Position numbers and translations under genes: made by a program. A stretch of 6,605 nt of DNA from Actinomycetota bacterium. Lineage in GTDB: Bacteria; Actinomycetota; Thermoleophilia; Gaiellales; Gaiellaceae. The DNA is taken from NCBI GenBank assembly GCA_013698195.1, contig JACCVK010000148.1:1-6605 (forward strand), read 5' to 3'. The notes under the pieces are model-generated. The model ran no database searches. It had not been told where the DNA came from and saw only the letters and a list, made by a program, of their open reading frames with translations. Shown here piece by piece: positions 1 to 5,285 of the stretch; the stretch's first letter is position 1, and every line of letters starts with the position of its first letter.

Positions 1-223
1 CTCGTAGCTCGGGGATGCACTCGAGAAGCCAGTCGACGGATGTGGCCGCGATCGCGATCGGCTGATCGACCGAGCGCGCCTTCAGCTCCGACAGTCGGCG
101 CACAGGCTCCTCCCGGTATGGCGTCGCGACGAGCCCGTACACGGTGTCCGTGGGTATGACCGCGAGACCGCCTTCGCGGATCGCGGCAACAGCGGCTTCG
201 ACCTGGGTCACGGTCGAGTGCAT
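1..223 (-). CDS. Threonylcarbamoyl-AMP synthase (Sua5/YrdC/TsaC), 5' part only
   Basis: This is the N-terminal 74 codons of a Sua5/YrdC/TsaC-family enzyme; the rest lies beyond the left edge. The family makes threonylcarbamoyl-AMP from L-threonine, bicarbonate and ATP in the cytoplasm, the first step of t6A37 formation on ANN-decoding tRNAs. I translated it by hand from the ATG at 223. The diagnostic stretch GGLAVIPTDTVYGLVA is at residues 18-33, and the LKARS..QPIAI block with the conserved K-x-R is at 48-58. The start lies inside the end of prmC (16-bp overlap), and a GGTGGTGG stretch just upstream could serve as ribosome binding site. The order prfA-prmC-sua5 is common in bacteria and supports the call. 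I cannot tell whether the full protein is short (TsaC type) or carries a C-terminal Sua5 domain, so no symbol is given. Confidence 0.9.
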   Translation of the reverse strand, partial: MHSTVTQVEAAVAAIREGGLAVIPTDTVYGLVATPYREEPVRRLSELKARSVDQPIAIAATSVDWLLECIPELR

Positions 224-1068
224 TCCACCACCCGCTCGCGGCCGGCGAGGTCGCGTGTCACAACGAGGTCGCGGTAGCCGAGACCTCGAAGAAACGAGGT
301 GACTCGTGCTGCGTCGTCGTACGCCACCTCGAGCACGAGGACGCCGCCCTCGCGCAGCACATCGAATGCGGCACGGGCGATTGCCTCGGTCGCGCCGACA
401 CCGACGAGCGCCACGCGCGGCTCCCAGTCGCGCACCTCGGGCTCCAGCGCGCCGATCTCGTCCGGCAGGACGTACGGCGGGTTGGAGACAATGAGATCCC
501 ACGGCCCGGCAGGCAGACCGTCGAAGAGATCGGCGCAGAGGAACTCGAGCTCGCAACCGGTCCGAGCTGCGTTCGCGAGGGCGACCTCGAGTGCAGCCGC
601 AGACGAGTCCAGCGCAGTCACGCGGGCGCCCTCGTGCTCGTCGGCGATCGCGAGCGCGATCGCACCGCTCCCGGTGCCTACGTCGAGCACACACGGTTCC
701 GTCAGTGGAGCGATGGCCGCCAGCGCTCGTCCGACGACGACCTCGGTCTCCGGACGCGGGACGAGCACGCGCGGGTCGACCTCCAGCGTCAGGCGGCGGA
801 AGCCCCACTCGCCGAGGATGTACGCCAGCGGCTCGCGCCGCTCGCGGCGTGCGAGGAGCGTCTCGAGCGCTTCGCCCTCGTCGACCGTGAGCACCCGTCG
901 GCTATCCGCATAGAGCCCGCTGCGTCCCGTCTCGAGAACGTGCGCGAGCAGGAGCTCTGCGTCCAGTCGAGGGTTCTCGCAGCCGGCGGCGGCGAGCCGC
1001 GCGGTCATCGGTGGGAGCACCTGGACGACGGTGGAAGACAACTCGGTGTTCCGAGTCGCAAGGCTCAC
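208..1068 (-). CDS. prmC: Peptide chain release factor N5-glutamine methyltransferase PrmC
   Basis: A SAM-dependent class I methyltransferase of 286 residues that methylates the glutamine of the GGQ motif in release factors, raising peptide-release efficiency. The N-terminal helical domain (about 20-85) ends with the family block REPLAYILGEWGF (78-90). LVPRPETE is at 102-109, the SAM-binding motif DVGTGSGAIA at 129-138, and the substrate-glutamine motif NPPY at 196-199. Its substrate gene prfA lies immediately upstream. The two overlap by four bases (GTGA), so the start is GTG. A GGAGG (minus strand of 1076-1080) sits 7 nt before this GTG, inside the last codons of prfA, which favours it over the in-frame ATG at 1008 (residue 21), whose upstream sequence is a poor ribosome binding site. 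The 3' end overlaps sua5 by 16 bp. Translation is probably coupled along the trio. Confidence 0.95.
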   Translation of the reverse strand: MSLATRNTELSSTVVQVLPPMTARLAAAGCENPRLDAELLLAHVLETGRSGLYADSRRVLTVDEGEALETLLARRERREPLAYILGEWGFRRLTLEVDPRVLVPRPETEVVVGRALAAIAPLTEPCVLDVGTGSGAIALAIADEHEGARVTALDSSAAALEVALANAARTGCELEFLCADLFDGLPAGPWDLIVSNPPYVLPDEIGALEPEVRDWEPRVALVGVGATEAIARAAFDVLREGGVLVLEVAYDDAARVTSFLRGLGYRDLVVTRDLAGRERVVECTRP

Positions 1069-2114
1069 GCGCTCGCCTCCGCGAGGGCGAGCCTGCGATC
1101 TTCGGCCTGAAGGGTGTCGGTGAACTCGTCGAGCTCTCCCTCGAGCACGCGGTCGAGGCGATGGACCGTGAGCTTGACCCGATGATCCGTGAGCCGATTC
1201 TCCGGGAAGTTGTACGTGCGGATCTTCTCCGCGCGCTCGCCGCCGCCGATCTGCGAGCGCCGGCTGGCCGCGACCTCTGCGAGCTGCCTCGCGCGCTCGC
1301 CCTCATAGAGCCGCGCTCGCAGCACGCGCATCGCGCGCTCCCGGTTTTGCAGCTGCGAGCGCTCGTCCTGCATCGTCACGACGATCCCGGTCGGCAGGTG
1401 GGTGATCCGAACTGCAGAGTCGGTCGTGTTCACGCTCTGGCCTCCCGGTCCCGTCGAGCGCATGACGTCGATCTTCAGATCCTTCTCCTCGACCAGCACC
1501 TCGACGTCCTCGACCTCCGGCATCACCGCGACGGTGGCCGTGGAGGTGTGGATGCGACCTTGCGATTCCGTTTCCGGGACGCGCTGGACGCGATGCGTTC
1601 CACCCTCGTACTTGAAGACCGAGAACGCACCGTCGCCCTTCACGGCGAACACGATCTCCTTGAAGCCGCCGCTCTCACTCTCGCTCGTCGAGAGCGTCTC
1701 CGTCCGGTAGCCGCGCCGCTCCGCATACCGGGTCAGCATCCGATACACATCGCCCGCCCAGATCGCAGCCTCGTCGCCGCCCACACCCGGCCGGATCTCG
1801 ACGATGACGTCCTTCTCGTCCGCCGGATCCTTCTCCACGAGCGCAAGCCGCAGATCCTCCTCGAGGCCTGCGATCTGCTCCTCGAGCTCCGTCGCCATCC
1901 CGGTGAGCTCCGGGTCTCCGCGCGCGTCCTCGAGGTCGGCCTGCGCCAGCTTCCACTGCTCGGCCAGGCGGTTCGGCCCCTCGAGCTCCTTGAGACGGCG
2001 CCCCGCGTCCGCGACGAGTTTCCTGTCGTTGTAGACCGCAGGATCGGACATGCGCTCTTGCGCCTCCGCGTAGGAACGCTGAAGCTCGTCCACGAGCCGT
2101 TCGATCGTGCTCAT
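1065..2114 (-). CDS. prfA: Peptide chain release factor 1 (RF1)
   Basis: Class I release factor of 349 residues that recognises UAA and UAG in the ribosomal A site and triggers peptidyl-tRNA hydrolysis. The catalytic GGQ is at 224-226 within the family block MRSTGPGGQSVNTTDSAVR. The stop-codon recognition tripeptide is of RF1 PxT type (PET, 180-182, in HRVQRVPETESQGRIHTS), which separates it from RF2 (SPF). The C-terminal block around EKIRTYNFPENRLTDHR (297-312) is also typical. The length is slightly under the usual ~355-360. The ATG at 2114 has a GAGG 7 nt upstream (2125-2122), but that GAGG lies in the loop and first stem base of a 9-bp hairpin, and the start overlaps the stop of a 20-codon upstream ORF as ATGA. 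The 3' end overlaps prmC as GTGA. Expression therefore looks coupled both to the leader ORF and to prmC. Confidence 0.97.
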   Translation of the reverse strand: MSTIERLVDELQRSYAEAQERMSDPAVYNDRKLVADAGRRLKELEGPNRLAEQWKLAQADLEDARGDPELTGMATELEEQIAGLEEDLRLALVEKDPADEKDVIVEIRPGVGGDEAAIWAGDVYRMLTRYAERRGYRTETLSTSESESGGFKEIVFAVKGDGAFSVFKYEGGTHRVQRVPETESQGRIHTSTATVAVMPEVEDVEVLVEEKDLKIDVMRSTGPGGQSVNTTDSAVRITHLPTGIVVTMQDERSQLQNRERAMRVLRARLYEGERARQLAEVAASRRSQIGGGERAEKIRTYNFPENRLTDHRVKLTVHRLDRVLEGELDEFTDTLQAEDRRLALAEASA

Positions 2115-2173
2115 GAGCCAACCTCAGTTGGCTCAGCGGCGGGAAGGGGCGAGCCAAGGCGAGCGTTGGTCAT
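2111..2173 (-). CDS. Candidate 20-codon leader ORF overlapping prfA
   Basis: A small ORF running from ATG at 2173 to TGA at 2113-2111, encoding MTNARLGSPLPAAEPTEVGS. The stop overlaps the prfA start codon as ATGA, the classic arrangement for termination-reinitiation. The ATG lies 7 nt after a TACGAT -10-like hexamer (2186-2181), so a transcript from that promoter would be leaderless or almost so. No Shine-Dalgarno precedes it. Codons 6-8 and 13-20 contain the pairing segments of two competing hairpins. Against it: the peptide resembles no leader I know, and its third positions (11 of 19 sense codons after ATG end in G or C) are less GC-rich than those of neighbouring genes. So it may be a chance frame, or one kept for regulation rather than for its product. 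Confidence 0.4.
   Translation of the reverse strand: MTNARLGSPLPAAEPTEVGS
2114..2135 (-). promoter_or_regulatory. Perfect 9-bp hairpin abutting the prfA start codon
   Basis: On the minus strand, TGAGCCAAC (2135-2127) and GTTGGCTCA (2122-2114) are perfect complements around a four-base TGAG loop. The last paired base is the A of the prfA ATG. The likely ribosome binding site GAGG is made of three loop bases and the first base of the 3' arm. Folded, the hairpin would block the region just 5' of AUG, and a ribosome translating the 20-codon leader ORF would melt it. The left arm can alternatively pair with TTGGCTC at 2157-2151. No T-run follows, so it is not an intrinsic terminator. The structure is seen in the sequence; the regulatory role is inferred. 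Confidence 0.55.
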
Positions 2174-2180
2174 GCGGCTG

Positions 2181-2208
2181 ATCGTACTGCGGGCGGGCGC
2201 CAGGCCAA
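2181..2208 (-). promoter_or_regulatory. Candidate promoter for the prfA leader
   Basis: The minus strand has TTGGCC (2208-2203, four of six matches to TTGACA), a 16-nt spacer and TACGAT (2186-2181, four of six matches to TATAAT). The expected transcription start falls at or next to the ATG at 2173, which would give a leaderless transcript opening with the 20-codon ORF. The -10 lies in CCGCAGTACGATC, which recurs exactly upstream of the threonine ammonia-lyase gene (5252-5240) at nearly the same distance from its start. The -35 overlaps the last of three tandem 13-bp repeats. Such a promoter would let prfA-prmC-sua5 be transcribed apart from the OsmC genes. Confidence 0.45.
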
Positions 2209-2243
2209 TCACAGCGCCCGATTACAGCGCCCGATTACAGCGC
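2205..2243 (-). repeat. Three tandem 13-bp repeats upstream of prfA
   Basis: Read on the minus strand, GCGCTGTAATCGG occurs at 2243-2231 and again, identical, at 2230-2218. A third copy with two changes, GCGCTGTGATTGG, is at 2217-2205. The array starts 5 bp after the stop codon of the upstream OsmC gene, and its last copy overlaps the proposed -35 element. A period of 13 bp would rotate successive sites around the helix, so this is not a simple in-phase operator array. It could be a regulator-binding array or a recent replication-slippage product; two perfect copies suggest it is young or under constraint. Confidence 0.7.
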
Positions 2244-2248
2244 GCCGG

Positions 2249-2683
2249 TCAGGCGAGCGAGGCGTCGAGCGTGATCTCGGGGACGCTTGCGAGCGCCTTC
2301 GAGACCGGGCAGTTCTCCTTTGCAGTCTCGGCTGCCTCGCAGAATCCTGCGTCGTCGAGTCCAGGCACATCGCCGCGAACACGCAGCGCGATCTTCGTGA
2401 TGCCCGTGCCCGGGACGAAGGTGACGGTTGCACTTGTCTGGAGCTGCGAGGGAGGCGCGCCGGCCTGGGCAAGCCCGTGCGAGAGCGACATCGAGAAGCA
2501 CGAGGCATGCGCTGCGGCGATTAGCTCCTCTGGACTCGTTCGACCGCTCGACTCAGGCTCGGCACGCGACGCCCAGGTGATGTCGAGTGGACCGAACGCC
2601 TCGCTCCCGACTCTGTCGATCGACCCGCTGCCTTCCATCAGCGAGCCCTTCCACGTCACCTCGGCGGTGCGCTCAGTCGCCAT
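2249..2683 (-). CDS. OsmC-type organic hydroperoxide peroxidase (copy 1)
   Basis: A 144-residue OsmC/Ohr-superfamily protein, of usual length. OsmC-type enzymes form domain-swapped dimers that reduce organic hydroperoxides through a cysteine pair. The expected residues are present: peroxidatic Cys62 in AAAHASCF, resolving Cys125 in KENCPVSKAL, the Arg in WASR (40), and Glu52/53 in TSPEEL. The short N-terminal strand region with GSGS and the KENCP context favour OsmC over Ohr. The ATG at 2683 has a GGAGG-type ribosome binding site close upstream, and this site lies inside the last codons of the upstream OsmC paralogue, with which it overlaps by 11 bp. The two are thus almost certainly co-translated. 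The electron donor and real substrate cannot be read from the sequence. The gene is followed by three 13-bp repeats and the prfA leader. Confidence 0.92.
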   Translation of the reverse strand: MATERTAEVTWKGSLMEGSGSIDRVGSEAFGPLDITWASRAEPESSGRTSPEELIAAAHASCFSMSLSHGLAQAGAPPSQLQTSATVTFVPGTGITKIALRVRGDVPGLDDAGFCEAAETAKENCPVSKALASVPEITLDASLA

Positions 2684-3131
2684 CCGCTCCTCCTAGCCTC
2701 GCGTCGATTGTCACGGTGGCGCTCGCCTTGATGAGCGCCGAGAACGTGCAGCCGGCATCCGCCGCGTCAGCCGCCTGCGCGAATCCCGCCTGGTCGCAGT
2801 CCGGCACGGTGCCACGCGCCGCGATGGCCGAGGACACGATCCGGTGACCGAGGTCGCCGACCTCGTCCATCGTGATCCGGCACGTCACCTCGAGTCGCTC
2901 GGGCGGAGTTCCGGCGCGCGCGAGCTCGCTGCCGAGTGAGGTCACGAAGCAGGAGGCGTGCGCGGCCGCAAGCAGCTCCTCGGGGCTGGTCTTCCCCTCG
3001 GGGTCGCCGATGCGAGACGCGAGCGTCGTCGGTAGCTCGAACGCACCCGAGGTCGCTGCCCGCACGGTGCCGGAGCCCCGCGAGACGGTTCCCTCCCAGA
3101 CAGCCTCTGCCTCCCGGACGATGCGCGGCAT
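2673..3131 (-). CDS. OsmC-family peroxidase-like protein (copy 2)
   Basis: A 152-residue OsmC-superfamily protein, paralogous to the next gene downstream. The two share TSPEEL[IL]AAAHASCF, 14 of 15 positions identical. Both redox cysteines are kept: Cys61 in HASCF and Cys128 in DAGCTFSALI. Arg40 (LASR) and Glu51/52 are also kept, so it is predicted to be active. It carries two extra cysteines, Cys84 and Cys112. Around the resolving cysteine it has AGCTF where the neighbour has ENCPV, which points to a different subgroup and perhaps a different substrate or reductant. The ATG at 3131 is 13 bp after the DUF1385 stop, with AGGGG 7 nt upstream (minus strand of 3139-3143). Its last codons supply the ribosome binding site of the second OsmC gene. 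Assignment to the superfamily is firm; the individual function is inferred. Confidence 0.9.
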   Translation of the reverse strand: MPRIVREAEAVWEGTVSRGSGTVRAATSGAFELPTTLASRIGDPEGKTSPEELLAAAHASCFVTSLGSELARAGTPPERLEVTCRITMDEVGDLGHRIVSSAIAARGTVPDCDQAGFAQAADAADAGCTFSALIKASATVTIDARLGGADGD

Positions 3132-3144
3132 CCCCGAGCCCCTG

Positions 3145-4071
3145 CTAGGCCATGACTTCGACGCGTGAGTCGAGCCGCTGCTCTTCCGCGGACTCGGCCT
3201 GCTCGCGCTCTTGCACCCGGACGAGCGCGCGGATCGAGACCTCGACCTGGTCGTCCGTCGGCTCGCGCGTCGTGAGCCGCTGGAGCCAGAGACCCGGCGC
3301 GAGCAGCGCCATCAGCAGCCGGTTCTCGCGATGGGCGCCTGCGTACCGGATCACCTCGTAGGCGAGCCCCGCGATGAGGGGCAACAGCAGGATCCGGCTC
3401 GTGATCAGCCAGTACCAGTCCGGCCGGCCGACGAACGCGAAGACGAAGATCGCGATCACCATCACCCAGAGCAAAAACGCTGTACCGCAACGAGGGTGAG
3501 TCAAGCTGAATTTCTGCACGTTTGCCGGAGTCAGCTCGACGCCCGCTTCGAGCGCGTTGATCGTCTTGTGCTCGGCGCCGTGGTACTGGAAGACACGGCG
3601 GAGATCGGGCAGCAGCGAGATGAGCAGGATGTATCCGATGAAGACCGCCACGCGGATGAGGCCTTCGACGACGACGAAGAGCTCCGTCGACTCGATCGGC
3701 AGCCAGTTCGTCAGCAGCGCAGGCCCGACCTTGAAGAGCATGAGCGCGAACCCGATCGCGAGCGCGAAGGAGAAGATGATCTGTCCGCGGCTGATCTGGG
3801 TCTTGATCTCCCCGTGCTCGTCCCGCTCCTGGGTGACGACGTTCGCGGAGATCGCAAGAGCTCGGAATCCGATCGCAAGCGACTCGCCGAGCGCGATGAC
3901 CCCCCGGATTACCGGCAGCCTCCAGATCCGGCGTCGCTTCATCGGCGACTCGATGTCGTTGACGACTTCCTCGATGTCCCCTTCGGGCGTTCGCACCGCG
4001 ACCGCCCAACTCGACGGGCTGCGCATCATCACGCCCTCGAGCACGGCCTGGCCGCCGTATGCCACCTTCAT
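3145..4071 (-). CDS. DUF1385 family integral membrane protein (YqhQ-like)
   Basis: A 308-residue DUF1385 protein. The N-terminus YGGQAVLEGVMMRSP (5-19) is the family signature. Further blocks are FQYHGAEHKTINALE (161-175), LTHPRCGTAFL (190-200), and TTREPTDDQVEVSIRAL near the C-terminus (267-283). Hydrophobic stretches at roughly 54-79, 96-123, 131-154, 197-215 and 219-246 indicate a multi-pass membrane protein, with the His/Glu/Cys motifs lying between or next to them. The family is widespread in Gram-positive bacteria and often sits between rpmE and prfA; its biochemical role is not established as far as I know. The conserved H164/E167/H168 cluster with H192 and C195 could bind metal, which is inference. 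The start is 9 bp after rpmE, without a good Shine-Dalgarno, suggesting coupling to rpmE. The C-terminal ~25 residues are charged and poorly conserved-looking. Confidence 0.92.
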   Translation of the reverse strand: MKVAYGGQAVLEGVMMRSPSSWAVAVRTPEGDIEEVVNDIESPMKRRRIWRLPVIRGVIALGESLAIGFRALAISANVVTQERDEHGEIKTQISRGQIIFSFALAIGFALMLFKVGPALLTNWLPIESTELFVVVEGLIRVAVFIGYILLISLLPDLRRVFQYHGAEHKTINALEAGVELTPANVQKFSLTHPRCGTAFLLWVMVIAIFVFAFVGRPDWYWLITSRILLLPLIAGLAYEVIRYAGAHRENRLLMALLAPGLWLQRLTTREPTDDQVEVSIRALVRVQEREQAESAEEQRLDSRVEVMA

Positions 4072-4080
4072 GGCCGCGTA

Positions 4081-4299
4081 TCAGCCGCGGCGCGAGCCGC
4101 CGGCCTTCTCCAGCCGGCGCTGGAAGCGCTCGACGCGACCGCCGGTGTCCACGAGCTTCTGCTTGCCCGTGTAGAAGGGATGGCACTCGGCGCAAATCTC
4201 GACGTGGAGCTCCGCTTTGGTGGAGCGAGTCCAGAACTCGTTTCCGCAGGAACACGTCACGTGCGCAAGCGTGTACTCCGGGTGAATGCCTGCCTTCAT
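4081..4299 (-). CDS. rpmE: 50S ribosomal protein L31 (zinc-binding type)
   Basis: A 72-residue L31 protein beginning MKAGIHPEYTLAHVTCSCGN. The zinc-binding set is complete: Cys16 and Cys18 (CSC) and Cys36 and Cys39 (CAEC). It is therefore the C+ form used under zinc sufficiency. The block CHPFYTGKQKLVDTGGRVERF (39-59) is typical and the C-terminus is the usual basic tail. L31 bridges the two subunits on the large-subunit side. The ATG at 4299 overlaps the stop of the threonine ammonia-lyase as ATGA, and no Shine-Dalgarno precedes it, so translation probably depends on reinitiation or on a promoter inside the upstream gene. The downstream DUF1385 gene follows after 9 bp. The start is fixed by the family N-terminus. 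Confidence 0.96.
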   Translation of the reverse strand: MKAGIHPEYTLAHVTCSCGNEFWTRSTKAELHVEICAECHPFYTGKQKLVDTGGRVERFQRRLEKAGGSRRG

Positions 4300-5234
4300 G
4301 GGCTGGCCAGGATAGCAGCGGCAGTTGCCGCGGCCACGTTCCCGCCGGAGACGACGCAGACCGTTCGGCCGCCCTCGACCTTGCCCGCGAGCACCGCGGC
4401 GACAGCCGCCGCGCCGGCCGGCTCGCAGGCGAGTTTGGCCCTCTCGTAGAGGAAACGGAAGCCCGCCGCGATCTCCTCCTCGGACACGAGAACGATCTCC
4501 TGCACGTGCTCCTTCACGATCGTGAGCGTGGTCTCGCCGGCATGCGGCGCGTTCAGCCCGTCGGCAATCGACGTCGGCGTCACCCCAACCGGCTCCCCCG
4601 CGGCAAGTGCGGACTGCATCGCCGTCGAGAGCTCCGGCTCGACGCCGACGACGCGAGCCCGTCCCGCTGCGGCGACGGCGATGCCGGCGACGAGACCTCC
4701 GCCGCCGATCGGCACGACGATCGTCTCCACGCCGTCCACATCCTCGAGGATCTCGAGGCCGACGGTGCCCTGGCCGGCGATGGTCAGCGGGTCGTCGAAG
4801 GGATGGATCAACGTGCGACCGGTCCTCTCCAGGAGAGCGTCGAGCCGCTCGAACGCCTCGCCAGGATTCGAGGCCTCGAGATCGACGCTCGCGCCGTACC
4901 CGCGCGTCGCGGCGATCTTCGCCTCGCTCGCGCCCGACCACATCACGAGCAGCGCGTCGATCCCTTCCTCGGCTGCGGCCCAAGCGACGGCCTGCGCGTG
5001 GTTGCCGGCTGAGATGCCGATCACGCCGCACGCCTTCTCCTCGGCCTCGAGCGACGCGAGCTTCGTGAGCACGCCTCGCGGCTTGAACGAGCCCGTACGC
5101 TGGAGAAGCTCGGCCTTGAGCAGGACGTCTTGCCCGAGGGTCCGCGAGGGAAGCGTCGGCGTCCGGTGCAGGCGACCCGCGATCACCTCCGCCGCCCGCT
5201 CGACGTCGTGCCGGTCGACGGGCAACAACTTCAC
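4296..5234 (-). CDS. Threonine ammonia-lyase / serine dehydratase-like PLP enzyme
   Basis: A 312-residue fold-type II PLP enzyme. The PLP-binding lysine is Lys51 in TGSFKPRG (47-54), SAGNHAQA is at 75-82, the phosphate-binding GGGGL at 177-181, and SGGN at 296-299 supplies the ring-contacting serine. These fit threonine ammonia-lyase (threonine to 2-oxobutanoate and ammonia) or close relatives: L-serine dehydratase, serine racemase or threo-3-hydroxyaspartate ammonia-lyase. There is no C-terminal ACT-like regulatory domain as in biosynthetic IlvA (~500 residues), so the isoleucine-inhibited form is unlikely. Sequence alone does not settle the substrate, so no symbol is given. The GTG at 5234 lacks a Shine-Dalgarno but sits 6 nt after a TACGAT hexamer, suggesting a leaderless transcript. 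It is the first minus-strand gene after the divergent gap and overlaps rpmE by four bases. Confidence 0.88.
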   Translation of the reverse strand: MKLLPVDRHDVERAAEVIAGRLHRTPTLPSRTLGQDVLLKAELLQRTGSFKPRGVLTKLASLEAEEKACGVIGISAGNHAQAVAWAAAEEGIDALLVMWSGASEAKIAATRGYGASVDLEASNPGEAFERLDALLERTGRTLIHPFDDPLTIAGQGTVGLEILEDVDGVETIVVPIGGGGLVAGIAVAAAGRARVVGVEPELSTAMQSALAAGEPVGVTPTSIADGLNAPHAGETTLTIVKEHVQEIVLVSEEEIAAGFRFLYERAKLACEPAGAAAVAAVLAGKVEGGRTVCVVSGGNVAAATAAAILASP

Positions 5235-5285
5235 CGCACGATCGTACTGCGGAACCCAGCGCGCTCCGGGCGTGTAGGAGGGGCT
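5235..5285. other. Divergent intergenic gap between ammonia-lyase and beta-propeller genes
   Basis: Only 51 bp separate the minus-strand GTG and the plus-strand ATG. It holds the TACGAT -10 candidate for the minus strand and the ribosome binding site of the plus-strand gene (AGGAGG at 5276-5281). There is no clear plus-strand promoter inside it, so the plus-strand promoter may lie within the 5' part of the ammonia-lyase gene. Confidence 0.6.
5240..5252 (-). promoter_or_regulatory. Candidate -10 region for a leaderless threonine ammonia-lyase transcript
   Basis: The minus strand reads CCGCAGTACGATC. TACGAT (5246-5241) is followed by six bases and then the GTG start at 5234, which would place the transcription start on the start codon. 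The same 13 bases occur upstream of the prfA leader (2192-2180). An 8-bp palindrome, ACGATCGT (5238-5245), overlaps the -10. I find no convincing -35 at 16-18 bp, so the promoter is weak, activator-dependent or miscalled. Confidence 0.4.

Noticed and set aside
208..1008. Alternative prmC start at the ATG at 1008
   Set aside because: It would begin near where family similarity begins, but it lacks a good ribosome binding site, whereas the GTG at 1068 has GGAGG at 7 nt and the GTGA overlap with prfA. It remains possible.
2194..2220. Inverted repeat CGGGCGC/GCGCCCG after the OsmC pair as an intrinsic terminator
   Set aside because: The stem is 7 bp with a 13-base loop and no T-run follows on either strand. 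It arises partly from the 13-bp repeats and the GC-rich spacer.
1011..2696. A 561-codon open frame on the plus strand
   Set aside because: It lies opposite prfA and the first OsmC gene, which have unmistakable family motifs. Its translation is rich in Arg, Leu, His and Asp with no recognisable domain, as expected for a GC-rich antisense frame.
2942..4255. A 437-codon minus-strand frame across rpmE and DUF1385
   Set aside because: Out-of-frame shadow of two confidently identified genes. The translation is Arg/Pro/Ala-rich with no motifs.
4300..4314. TATCCT nine bases before rpmE as its own promoter
   Set aside because: Four of six matches to a -10 but no -35 and an intragenic location. Too weak to list, though it would ease the missing ribosome binding site.
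3211..4449. A 412-codon open frame on the plus strand
   Set aside because: Antisense to DUF1385, rpmE and the end of the ammonia-lyase gene. Low-complexity Arg/Asp/Glu-rich translation, no family resemblance.
5250..5262. A fourth copy of the 13-bp repeat near the ammonia-lyase promoter
   Set aside because: GCGCTGGGTTCCG matches only nine of thirteen positions and lies at a different distance from the -10 than in the prfA leader, so chance is likely.
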